DNA of 64,000 nucleotides from Casuarina equisetifolia (taxonomy: Eukaryota > Streptophyta > Magnoliopsida > Fagales > Casuarinaceae), in assembly GCA_028551475.1 (NCBI GenBank), contig CM052362.1:2860166-2924165 (forward strand), in the 5' to 3' direction. The translations under genes were made by a program, and so were the position numbers. This document shows positions 47,483 to 58,000 of this stretch, one piece after another. A model generated the notes under the pieces. That model was given only the letters and a program-made list of their open reading frames with translations, ran no database searches and was not told the DNA's origin. Position 1 is the stretch's first letter. Each line of letters opens with the position of its first letter.

Positions 47483-48171
47483 TGTTGGGTTGGTCCAGCC
47501 CATATTCGGGGACTTATTATTGGGTCCAATTAGGGTAATGTGGCCCTAAGGTTTAAAAGAAAAAATATAGGGTTTTTTCTTTATGAGAAGAGGTGAGTGG
47601 CCGTCAAAAGAAAAAAGAGAGAGAGAAAAGAAAAGAGCAGAATTTCGCAGGAATTAGAGGCCCTGCGCAGCAGTTGATCAAACGTTTGATCAAGGACGAT
47701 CCGTGGTCCGATTGAGCTGATTTTTTGTCTGCAGGTTCGGGATTGGGTGTTCTTCATTGTGAACGGTTGGATCGTCGTTTGGAGCTCTTGAAGTCAGCAG
47801 ATTGTGGTCAAAAATCTGGGTGATATTTCTCCAACTTTTCTTGGTTAAGTTGTTGTTTACAACTTGTTCTTCACTATTTATTGGTGATTCTATTATTGTT
47901 GAATCAGTAAATCTTTGTCCTGTTGCTATTGTTAAGGACTTGATTGGGTTGTATCCTAACGATTGATATAGTGGAGATTTGGGTGGACTCCGTGATCGGT
48001 CCCGTGGTTTTTTATCCTTCACATTGGAGGAGTTTTTTCCACGTAGAAATTCTTTTGTGTTGACTGTGATTTGATTATTTTTACTTGTGATTCGAATACA
48101 TCGTTGGTGTTTTAGTATTTTCTCATAGGTTCAATCAAAGTGGGAAACTTTCTACGTCGTTTTTCCCATCA
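47483..48171 (+). repeat. 3' LTR of the plus-strand Copia element
   Basis: Same length as the 5' LTR, with about nine substitutions and no indels. Confidence 0.95.
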
Positions 48172-48350
48172 CTTTCTGTTTCCCAAGGGGGAGCAATTGC
48201 CGGCGAATGAGTTGCAACATTGGTGACCGTCAAACCGTGGACATTGCGCTTCCAAGAAACGTTGCTACTCCCAAATGAAAACCCTTGGTTCACAAGACCG
48301 GACATATCCAGGATCGGAAATACGGCAAGGAAGAGTTTTAACGAAGCCAT
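48172..48350 (-). pseudogene. Small putative secreted-peptide gene, interrupted by Copia
   Basis: The minus-strand frame starts MASLKLFLAVFPIL, a short signal-peptide-like hydrophobic run, and continues with SFGSSNVSWKRNVHGLTVT and SPAIAPPWE before meeting the Copia 3' end. A TATA-like tataaatata lies at 48435-48427, about 80 bp upstream of this ATG. An in-frame ATG at 48401 is too close to the TATA box and gives a less typical N-terminus. Removing the element would give a frame of about 68 codons. I do not recognise the family. The KR-containing and proline-rich stretch is reminiscent of processed plant peptides, but that is only an impression. It could also be a chance frame. Confidence 0.45.
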
Positions 48351-48426
48351 GAAAGTGGGAGCAAAGATGTTTAAAGGATTTTTATTTGGTGTGAAAGACA
48401 ACTAAGAAGAGAGGGGTGTGAGGGAT

Positions 48427-48435
48427 ATATTTATA
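48427..48435 (-). promoter_or_regulatory. TATA-like box of the interrupted small gene
   Basis: The minus strand reads tataaatat, 80 bp before the preferred ATG and next to a pyrimidine-rich cctctcttc tract, which fits a plant core promoter. Confidence 0.45.
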
Positions 48436-48612
48436 GGAGAAGCTCCAAAGGGTTTAACAGAGGGATATATGCCGCGGAAGAATCGTGATTATTAGAATTC
48501 CTTTTCACTGGCGGACGCTGCTTCTAGGATCACATACGTCAGAAGATTTATCTTGTCTGTGTCAAATATTGGAATATATTCTGCAATATCTAAATAAGAC
48601 ATTGTCATATTG
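48436..48612. other. Intergenic spacer
   Basis: Nothing recognised. Confidence 0.4.
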
Positions 48613-48868
48613 CAAAACCTAGTCGATTTAAGATTCTAAAATCTAGTTATTTTGGGTATCTAAAATCAATTGATTTAGGAATACGAAACCTAATTATTCT
48701 GGGTATCCAAATCTAATCGATTTAGGAATTTAAAACTAAATTATTTTGGATATTCAAAACCCAATTGATTTAGTAAAATATGAAACTCGATTATTTTGGG
48801 TTTTCAAAACCTAATTAATTTAAGAATTTAAAATTCAATTATTTTGGGTATCCAGAACCCAATTGTGT
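48613..48868. repeat. Diverged tandem repeat, ~48-bp unit, about 5 copies
   Basis: Units alternate attattttgggtatc and aattgatttaggaa. The spacing is 48-49 bp and each copy has drifted at many positions. Confidence 0.85.
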
Positions 48869-49072
48869 TGTGTTAAGAATTAGGTTATAAATAAAGGACA
48901 AGGGATAAGGTAAGAGTATGCTTATTGAAGAGATTGAAACTTTAGTTTGGTGTTCATAATTAAGAAAGCTTTAGGTTCTCAGTCTTGATAATTTACATAA
49001 TGCTTTCTTCTTGTGAGTTATTATTTTACTTGAGTTTCAATATAGTTTGGAGTTCTGTTCCATCGTAGCAAC

Positions 49073-49495
49073 ATGGCTGCAATATTCGGGAAAGAGGAAG
49101 GCAAAGTAAAAGAGAGACATGCGACCTTGTTCCCCAAATTACGGCACTTGACACTTGAGAACCTTACAGAGCTTAAGAGCTTGTTAAGCTTACGAAATTC
49201 ATTTGCAACGGATGATAGCAACATTCAAAATTTGAGGAATCGGGTAAAGGATTTGGAGGGTGCTAGAGAAAGGGCACAACACAATATAAATGCTGCTCTT
49301 AGAAATGCAGAAGAAATTGAAGCTGATGTGAAGAATTGGTTGGAAAAGGTGGGTGAGATTATACAAAAGGTTGAGGAATTTCTTAGAAATGAAGGTAAAG
49401 GCAAGTTGAGGTTAGCCACTGAAGAATGCCTGAATTTGAAGCAGCGGCATCAGCTTAGTCGGAAAGCCAAGAAGATAGTGCAAGCTATTGAACTT
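49073..49495 (+). pseudogene. NLR fragment: LRR end fused to a coiled-coil domain
   Basis: The 141-codon frame starts with about 50 residues matching the end of NLR exon 1 (KERHATLFPKLRHLTLENL, compare DKHMTLFPRLHHLALADL). It then switches directly to a CC N-terminus (NLRNRVKDLEGARERAQHN, EIEADVKNWLEKV, ECLNLKQRHQLSRKAKKIV) and stops after VQAIEL. A normal CC is preceded by 30 or so residues of its own, which are absent. The join points to unequal recombination between two NLR copies. Confidence 0.8.
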
Positions 49496-50210
49496 TGAGT
49501 CAAGACAACCAACTATGGTAGATCTTATGGAAGCATTGAAAGATATTAATATCCATATGATTGGTGTGTGGGGGATGGAAGGTATTGGGAAAATTATGCT
49601 AGTGACGAAGTTTCCGAGCAAGCAAAGGGTGAAAACTTATTTTTTGAGGTGGCCATAGCAAATGTGGGAGAAAGCCCACACATTAGACGAATTCAGGGAG
49701 AAATTGTAGATATGATACATTTAAAGTTGCATGGGGAAATTGAAGTTGGAAGAGCAAAGCATCATGGAGGTTAATAAACAATACAAAGATACTTGTTGTT
49801 CTTGATAATATTTGGAAGAGACTTGATATGAAGAAAATAGGAATTCCTTGTGAGAGACGCAAAGTTGCATTAATATCTAGAAATCGAGATGTACTACATC
49901 AAATAGGCATTCAAACGGATTTTGGACTTACAACCTTGTCCAAAGAAGAAGTATGGAATTTGGTTGCGAAGACGGTAGGTAATTCTGTTGAAGGCGGAGT
50001 TTCAAGAAATAGCAGATGAGTTGGTAAAAAAGTGTGACGGCTTGCCAATTGCACTTAAAGTAGTTTTTAAGGCATTAAAAGATAAGTCTATAGAAGAATG
50101 AAAAGAAGCTCTTCAGCGATGAAAGGATACCCTTGAGCGACTAGAAATACCACTCCTGGAATTCCCATAAATATGGAATTAAACATTTATTCTTGATTTA
50201 GAAACTGAGA
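49490..50210 (+). pseudogene. NLR NBS domain, broken
   Basis: The frame resumes at FESRQPTMVDLMEALKDIN after loss of the CC-NBS linker. The P-loop is GMEGIGKIML (G to E and T to I changes). Later pieces in other frames are ANVGESPHIRRIQGEIVDM, kinase-2 LLFLIIF or VVLDNIWKRLDM, ISRNRDVLHQIG and CDGLPIAL near 50035. At least three frame changes and stops (TGA at 49496, TAA near 49774, TGA near 50099) make it non-functional. Confidence 0.85.
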
Positions 50211-50214
50211 GTTC

Positions 50215-50600
50215 TTCTGGAATTCTTGTAACAGTCCCTGGTTAACGTCTTAAACAAACAGTTGTTGGTGACTATTTGCATTGACAAACTCTTTCTTTAA
50301 TTTGCATTTTGGATTATGAGAATATTATAACTTAGTTACATAGAAGTTTTGTGATATATTTTTGTTTGTATTGATGTTTGATTGTCTTTTCTATTAAAAT
50401 CAAAAGGTAAAGGTCCGTATTGTTAACTTCCCTCGTATGGCACCCGGGACTTCGAAGATCTCTGTGAGGCACTCGGGACTTCGAAGATTTTAAAGGAACT
50501 GGAAGATGATGAAACCTCGGATTCAGAAGATTGGGACGAAGTTTCGGAGGAAGAGGAAGATTGTTAAGTTCTTAAGGCAACAATGCTTTTCTTCGAAGTT
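50215..50600 (+). repeat. Single 490-bp-type unit with acidic tail frame
   Basis: It shares ggttaacgtcttaaac, ttgcattttggattatgag, tagaagttttg and tctattaaaatcaaaag with the array at 1-3800. It then has an acidic frame, ..LGTSKILKELEDDETSD followed by SEDWDEVSEEEEDC and TAA (about 50470-50566). This is a longer, cleaner version of the frame seen in each array unit. Its place just after an NBS remnant supports an NLR 3' origin. Confidence 0.75.
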
Positions 50601-51200
50601 ATTTGCTTGGTTTTTAAGTTTCTATGAAGTGTCGCTTGCAAAAATAAAGCAAAAAGGGAAGATAAAAAGTACAATATGTTAAAGGGTTTTTTGTTTGTTG
50701 CCAATTTTCCTTCTTGTTACATCCCTGAAACTTTCGGTCATTTCACTAAAAGTTTCATAGCTAAGCTCTGATCTTCACTTTCCTCTCCCTTTGCGTCAAA
50801 GTCTTTTTACTGCAGTGATGCTTTCTCAAAATTGTTTCATCTCAATATAAAGTAGAATTAAAAATTACTCATATTTTTATGTTAACATACCTATTCACCT
50901 TTTTGGGCAAAGTGGTGGGCTTTCTTTTGAATGGTTTTCTTCATAGCTTTTCCATGATTCATTGAATTTGTCGATAATGCTTTTCTTCAAGTTATCTGTT
51001 TTGGTTTTAAGTTTCCATGGAGTGTCGCTTGCGAAAAGAAAACGAAAAAGAAAAAAATATTACAATAAATTGAAGAGTTGTCTGTTTGCTGCCAATTTTC
51101 CTCCGGCTTCAAACTTTTGGTCATTGCACTAAAAGTTTCACAGCCAAACTCTGATCTAGACTTTCGTGTACATTTGAGCCAGAGTCTTTTCATAATAGAA
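50590..51200 (+). repeat. Two copies of the 13.5-kb repeat
   Basis: Segments 50590-50800 and 50965-51200 each match 13540-13790 (ttctatgaagtgtcgcttgc, then tgttgccaattttcc and ggtcatttcactaaaag). Confidence 0.7.
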
Positions 51201-51519
51201 AATTATTTCGTAAAAGATACAAGTATCTTTTTAAGAAAATTCTAGCATAAAGAGATTCATCCTAAAATATTTTAAGAAAATTTTGAAAAAGGTAGAATTA
51301 AAAATTAATCAAATTTTATTTTAATATAATAAATTCGAAATATATTTAAACATATATTCTCAATCTAAAATTTATTCCTTGATTCTTATTCTTTTAAAAA
51401 TACTGTCATTTTCTATTGATCTAGGCCTAATAGAAAATTATTTCGTAAATATCAACTACACTCATACTACACAAAAAAGTGATAATTCTATCAATTTATT
51501 TATAATTATTTGTTTAAAA

Positions 51520-51940
51520 TTTGGTCTTCCTCGACAATCTCAAGGTATCTCTTCGTCCTTGGGACTGGCTTGTTTTGCCATTTCTTACTGCATTACTTCA
51601 TTTGTCACTTTACTGTGTGCCTTGCAGCTTTATCTGAAACTTTTGTTAGTTCTGTCATTACGTACCCCTAACCAATCAGTTCAGATTGGCTTTTCAAAAC
51701 GACTCTCGTCTGAAGGAATTGACGAAGACATTGTCTTCCTCACCCCTTCTAGGGCGTTTAATCCATATGGAAATTTTGGGGTGAGACATGTATCGTATTC
51801 TCCTTTTCCGGACAAGCGGTGGGTTTTCTTTTGAATGGCTGTCTTCATTTCTGCAGTATCTTTTTAGCCTAAGGAAAGAGAAAGCAGAGTCATTTGCTTC
51901 GGCCATCCATAGCATTGTTCGGTGATCAGTTCTCTCTCCT
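51520..51940 (+). repeat. Recurrent ~480-bp unit, copy 4
   Basis: It matches 14100-14600 closely (ggtcttcctcgacaatctcaagg, gacgaagacattgtcttcctcacc, ggacaagcggtgggttttcttttgaatgg). Its distance from copies 2 and 3, across the intact NLR, implies segmental duplication. Confidence 0.75.
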
Positions 51941-52139
51941 TCCTACCTTCATCTTTGAAATCCACTTGTGTCGCCAATTCTGTGTAGTACTCACAATTCT
52001 CAGTTCACCAACTACTCCTCGTACTCCATCCGCAAAATCCAAAAATTTCTCCACCATTACGCACGCCGTTCCCATCCTTTCATCTCGTGCAAGATTCTTG
52101 CTTTGTCCGTGACTTTGGTATTCAATCACGAAAACTTAA
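51941..52139. other. Unassigned spacer
   Basis: It shows short C-rich words (actactcctcgtactcc) and no recognised gene. Confidence 0.35.
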
Positions 52140-53433
52140 GAGTGAAGGAGTTAATGAAGAAATTAATTCAGGTGTTGGATTTGAGCAACAATGATAGTCT
52201 TGAAGTGATTCCCACTACTGTCCTTTCAAGTTTGGTATAATTAGAAGAGTTGTATATGGCAAACACTAATATTCAATGGAAGATTGAAGGAGTCGATAAT
52301 AAAAGTGTAGCGGGCTAGAAAAGCATAGGTGATTGGGCTGAATATAAAAGGGGAGATATGGGCTGGATGGTAGGCCGTAAGTGAGAGAGTTGGCCCAAGC
52401 GCGTGTAGAGGGGGGCATTTTTGGCAGGACGCGGGGGAAGGGAAGGGGCGTTCGAGATCTTTCGTCTTGGTGCTCTCTGCAGATCACAGGAGAGTCTGTG
52501 GCGGTTTGGGTTCCCGTATAACGAGCCCCCGTTTCCCTTCAGATTCTATCGCAGACGTCCCACCATTCCGCACACGAGCCGCTATCGCAAGGGGTCCCTG
52601 GGGTAGATCCGTTCCAAAGGGCTGGTTACATGGTCTCGCGCAGCGGAGCAGCAGATCGAAGAGAAGAAGAAGGCTTCCCTATTACAGAAAGAGACAACGC
52701 TAACCTTATTGAGCTTAAGAATTTACACCGATTGGTCACTTTGGAAATAGACATCACAAATGCGAGCTATCTATCAAATGATCTGTCCTTCCCAAAGTAC
52801 AAAAGGTACAAAATACTCGTGGGAAGTCCTTCATATTGGTCTAATAAGTACTAAACCTCGAGAACCTTAGTGCAGAAAAATATATCAAGCTTTCAATCTA
52901 AGAAGACATTTGCAAATTTGTTGAAAAGAGCGAAAAGCCTTTTCTTAGATGAAGGTGTTGATAGCATTCCACCTGAATTAGACATGGATGGTTTTGAACA
53001 TTTGAAGCATCTCTGAATTGCAAACAACCTTAGGATTAAGTATGTTATCAATTTAAGGATGTCAAATATTGCCTTTCCTAAATTGGAAACACTTGTTCTT
53101 GGAGAAATGATCAATTTAGAAGAAGTCTATCATGGTCAACTTTCTTCAAAATGGTTTGACATGCTGAGAATGGCAAAAATAAATACTTGTAAAAGATTAA
53201 AATACTTCATCTCATTGTCCATTGCTAGTGACCTTTCAAAATTAGAAGAATTGGTGATTAGATATTGTAGCGACATGGCCGTAATAGTTACGATAGATAG
53301 CAGTAAAATAGACGAGAGACCTATGACCTTATTCCTTAAATTGTGCTGCTTGAAGTTGGAGAAGCTTCCGAAGCTTAAAAGCTTCTTAGGCTTAACAAAT
53401 TCATTTACAACTAATGGTGGAGAAATCAATTAA
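52140..53433 (+). pseudogene. NLR LRR region (exon 1 type), with stops and an insertion
   Basis: VLDLSNNDSLEVIPTTVLSSL, stop, LEELYMANTNIQWKIEGVDN aligns with residues 624-660 of the intact NLR. After the 381-bp insertion it continues NANLIELKNLHRLVTLEID, KSLFLDEGVDSIPPEL, FPKLETLVLGEMINLEEVYHGQL and RPMTLFLKLCCLKLEKLPKL. Stops occur near 52238, 52852 and 53014. The CC and NBS that should precede it are separated by 2 kb of repeat sequence. Confidence 0.85.
52306..52686. mobile_element. Probable solo LTR inside the LRR pseudogene
   Basis: A GC-rich 381-bp block begins tgtagcggg and ends ccctattaca, with matching TGTA and TACA ends. It is flanked by aaaag (52301-52305) and gaaag (52687-52691), a near-perfect 5-bp duplication. 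Removing it rejoins the LRR homology at the codon level (VDN..RDNANLIEL). No internal domain or second LTR is present. Confidence 0.72.
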
Positions 53434-53667
53434 AGGGGCAAGCTTGATTGTTCCATGAATATTGTACATGGAAAGGTATGTCAAAGTCTAATTCATTGAA
53501 TAATTGTCTCACATGCACAACATAAGATCACATAGATTTAAGTATAAGTAGGTAGCATTGTTAGAACAAATCAAAAAAATTTGGTACTTTCCCTAAATAA
53601 CAAAAAATAAGTAATAACTTATCTTGTGCATCTTTTTGGTTGTTAATTGGAGTAAAATTAATTACTT

Positions 53668-54153
53668 TTGCAAGTTTTGGTTCCCATGTTAAAGGAGTTA
53701 AAACCATGCATGGTAGGCTTGGAAGACATACAACATAAGCAACGTTGGTCAAAGTCTTCTTGCAAAATAACAAGCATGCCACCAACTTACAACTTTCAAA
53801 ATTTGTCAGACTTGCACGTGGAGGGCTTGGGTAACATAAAACATCTATTGTCTTTCTCTACAGCCAAATTAATGGTGAAACTTGAAAGTCTTCAGATAGG
53901 GAGATGTGGGGCTTTGGAAAAGATACTACTCACAAAAGATTTAGGAGTGGAAGAGGAAATAATATTGTTCCTTAAACTAAAATTTTTATTCCTAAAAGAT
54001 CTTCTTATCCTCAAAAGATTCTATGTGGAAAGCAATATCATATTTCCATCCTTGAAAAAGCTGGAAGGAGTCAATTACTGTAGAGTGAAGAGTTTCATGG
54101 GAAAACCAGTCAATTCAAGTATGGGTAGTTGTGAAAAATATACTAAAGTTTAA
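53668..54153 (+). pseudogene. LRR exon, counterpart of NLR exon 2
   Basis: It is open for 161 codons. NFQNLSDLHVEGLGNIKHLLS, LESLQIGRCGALEKILL and LKRFYVESNIIFPSLKKLEG match exon 2 of the intact NLR in order. The acceptor has decayed to GCAAG|TTTTGG. The end of the frame passes the expected donor and stops. It belongs to the broken NLR that starts at 49 kb. Confidence 0.8.
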
Positions 54154-54199
54154 AGGATGGCTTGCATACTTCTACAAAACCTTTCTTCAACAAAGTTGT

Positions 54200-54820
54200 A
54201 AGTCTTTCTTCACCTATCTTCCACTTTTGTGTTTTTGATATCGGACGGAGAGGAGGAAAATAAAAGGATAAAGTTATCTTTGAAAACTAAGGATACATAT
54301 AACTCACCACCTTAGAATTCAAGGATACAGATAACAATTATCTTTGTAAACTAATGATACAGATAACTCACCACCTTAGAATATAAGGATATAAATAAAA
54401 ATTATCTTTGAAAACTGAGGATACAAATAACTCACCACCTAAGGATTCAAGAATAAACACTCACCACTCTATTGGAAGTAACTCTAAAGAGATACAGAGC
54501 AATGAAGCTCACCATTCTTGCCACAAGCAAAGAGATACAGAACTTAGAAAAAAAGCTTAAAGCTTATACTTAAATCTCACAACTCATGCCTCCATTACAC
54601 AATGGTACTAGTTATTTATAGAGAACTAAGGCACCTATAATCCTAAATGTAGCTAATTACTATCTTCCCAACTACTATCTCCCCACTACTATCTCCTAAC
54701 TACTAGATCTTAATTGCTAACTACTTGGTCTCATCTACCAACTACCAATTACTTGCTCTTAACTGCCAACTACCAACTACCAACTACCAACTACCAACTA
54801 CTTGCTTTCTAACCACTTGG
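54200..54820. repeat. 64-bp tandem repeat and (CTACCAA)n tract
   Basis: Three copies of a 64-bp unit (aactcaccacc..ataaca-type) start at 54301, 54365 and 54429. A heptamer-like run ctaccaa lies at 54735-54801. No gene is visible. The stretch interrupts the NLR pseudogene and may be part of an insertion. Confidence 0.75.
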
Positions 54821-55049
54821 TCAACCTTTTCAAACTTTTTTGGATTAGACTTGGGCTTATATAGGTTGGGCCACATTACCACTAATGAGTATTTGGGCTT
54901 GGGCTTAGCTTGTGTAGGATGGCCACATCAGTTTCTATCAATTCAAAACTTAAAAATCGTTATTAGCATCTTTATTTTTCATATATCTAATCTTCCTTGG
55001 TTTGGATTATTATGCTTTAAGATGTCATTAATGTACAAGATTAATTGTG

Positions 55050-58000
55050 TAGGATGTCATTCCTAATTTTGAAACTTTAAAAATCTGCAATATGGTTGAG
55101 TTGAAAATCATTTGGCCAAGCTATTTTTCCATAAATTTCTTTTACAAGTTTAAAAGGATACTTATTGAATCTTGTCAAAATCTTACTAGCATCTTCCGAT
55201 TTAATATGCTGGAAAGATTTCCAAATCTAGAAGAACTCTGTGTAGAGAATTGTGTCTTATCAGAATAAGTATTTGACCTTTGGGAACTAAATGTTGAAGA
55301 AAGCCATATTGAAATTGCTATTCAATTGAAAATATTGATAATATATGCTCTACCTAATCTTAGGCATGTGTGGAACAAAGACCCCCATCAATTTTTCAAC
55401 TTTCAAAATCTATGAAAAGTGGAAACTAATAATTGCCGAAGTTTGAAAAGTATATTTCCAACATTCGTAACTAGGCAATTAATACAATTGGAGGATCTTG
55501 TTATAATTAATTGTGGGGTGGAGGAAATTGTCCTAGAGGATGAAGTAGAACAACCAAGTGATCAAATCATTGTCCCTCAAGATTATTTTTACATGCTTAA
55601 AAGGATATTTATTGAATCTTATGAAAATCTTATGAGGATATTTGATATAATATGCTAGAAAGATTTCAAAATCTAAAAGAACTCTGTGTAGAGGATTATG
55701 GCTCATTGGAACAAGTATTTGAGCTTTAGGGATTGAATGTTGAAGAAAGCCACATTGAAACTGCTATTCAGCTGAAAATATTGATAATGCATGGTCTACC
55801 CAATCTTAGGCATGTGTGGAACAAAGACCCTAATCAATTTTTCAGCTTCCAGAATCTATAAAAAATGAGAGTAGTAACTGTTAAAGTTTGAAAAGTTTAT
55901 TTCCAACATCCATAGCTAAATAGTTAATGTGGTTAGAAGATCTTGTTATAATTGATTATGAGGTGAAGGAAATTTTTCTAGAGCATGAAGTGGAACAACC
56001 AAGTGATCAAATTTTCCCCTTCAAGATTCTCTTTACAAGCTTAAGAGGATACTTATTGAATCTTGTCAAAATCTTAGGAGCATATTTCAAAATCTAGAAG
56101 AACTCTGTGTAGAGGATTATGGCTCATTGGAACAAGTATTTGAACTTTAAAGACTAAATGTTGAAGAAAGCCATATCAAAACTACCATTTAGTTGAAAAT
56201 ATTGATAATGTGTGGTCTACATAGTCTAATGCATGTATGGAACAAAGACCCCCATTAATTTTTCAACTTTTAAAATCTATGAAAAGTAAAGGCTAATAAC
56301 TATCAAGGTTTGAAAAATATATTTCCAACATCCATAGCTAGGTAGTTGATAAAATTGGAGGATCTTGTTATAACTAATTGTGAGGTGGAGAAAATTGTTC
56401 TAGAGGATGAAGTAGAACAAACAAGTGATCAAATCATTTTCTCCCAAGATTCTTTTTATAAGCTTAAGAGAATGCTGGTTGAATCTTGTCAAAATCATAG
56501 GAAGATATTCAATCTAATATGCTAGAAAGATTTGAAAATCTAGAAGAACATTGTGTAAAGGATTGTGGCTCATTGGAACAAGTATTTGACCTTCAAGGAT
56601 TGAATGTTAAAGAAAGCCATATCGAAACTGCTATTCAGTTGGAAATATTGATAATGTATGGTCTACCTAATCTTAGGCATGTGTGGAACAAAGACCCCAA
56701 TCAATTTTTCAACTTTCAAAATCTAAGAAAAGTATAAGGTAGTAACTGTTAGAGTTTGAAAAGTTTATTTCAAACATTCGATGGTAAGCAGTTGATGCAA
56801 TTGAAGGATTTTGTTATAACTAATTATAAGGTGAAGGAAATTGTTCTAGAGGATGAAGTGGAACAACCAAGTGATCAAATTGTTTTCCCTCAAGATTTTT
56901 TTACAAGCTTAAGAAGATGCTTATTAAAGCTTATCAAAATCTTAGGAGCATATTTCAATATAATAATCTAGACAGATTTCAAAATCTTGAAGAACTCTGT
57001 GTGGAGAATTGTGGCTCATTGGATCAAGTATTTGACCTTTAAGGAGTGAATGTTGAAGAAAGCCATATTGAAGTTGCTATTCAATTAAAAATATTGATAA
57101 TGTGAGGTCTACCTAATCTTAGGCATGTGTGGAACAAAGACCCTTGTCATTTTTTTAGCTTTCAAAATCTACAAAAAATGGAGGCTAATAACTGTCAAAG
57201 TTTGAAACGTATATTTCCAACATCCATAGCCATTCAGTTGATGCAATTAGAGGATCTTATTATAACTAATTGTAGGGTGGAGGAACTTGTTACAGAGGAT
57301 GAAGTGGAACAACCAAGTGATCAAATTGTTTTTCCTTATGATTTTTTTTGTAAGCTTAAAAGGATACTTATTGAATCTTGTTAAAATCTTATCAGCATAT
57401 TTCAATATAATATGCTGGAAAGATTTCACAATCTAGAAAAACTCTATGTAAAGGATTATGGTTCATTGGAACAAGTATTTGACCTTCAGGGACTAAATGG
57501 TGAAGAAAGCTATATCGAAACCGTTATTTAATTGAAAAATTGATAATGTGTGGTCTACCTAATCTTAGGCATGTGTGAAACAAAGACCCCTATAAATTTT
57601 TGAACTTTCAAAATCTATGAAAAATAAAGGCTAATAACTATCAAAGTTTGAAAAGTATATTTCCAACATTTGCAGCTAGGCAATTGATGCAATTAGTGGA
57701 TCTTGTTATAACTAATTGTAAGGTGGAGGAAATTGTTCCAAAGGATGAAGTGGAATAACCAAGTGATCAAATCATTTCCCTTAAGATTCTTTTTACAAGC
57801 TTAAGAGGATGTTGATTGAATCTTGTCAAAATCTTAGGAGCATATTTCAATATAATATGCTAGAAAGATTCAAAATCTAGAAAAACTTTGTGCAGAGGAT
57901 TATGGCTCATTGGAACAAGTATTTGACCTTTAGGGATTGAATGTTGAAGAAAGCCATATCAAAACTACTATTCAACTGAAAATATTGATAATGCGTGGTC

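Larger units (their letters stand above)
42670..48171 (+). mobile_element. Ty1/Copia LTR retrotransposon, Tork/TNT1-like, intact and young
   Basis: The element is 5,502 bp with two 689-bp LTRs (42670-43358 and 47483-48171) starting tgttgggttgg and ending cccatca, and a perfect target duplication CTTTC (42665-42669 and 48172-48176). The primer-binding site tggtatcaaagctt lies at 43362 and the polypurine tract ggatggggagaa just before the right LTR. The LTRs differ at about nine positions (1.3 percent), so insertion was recent. One uninterrupted 1,333-codon frame lies between them. All features needed for autonomous movement appear present. Confidence 0.96.
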
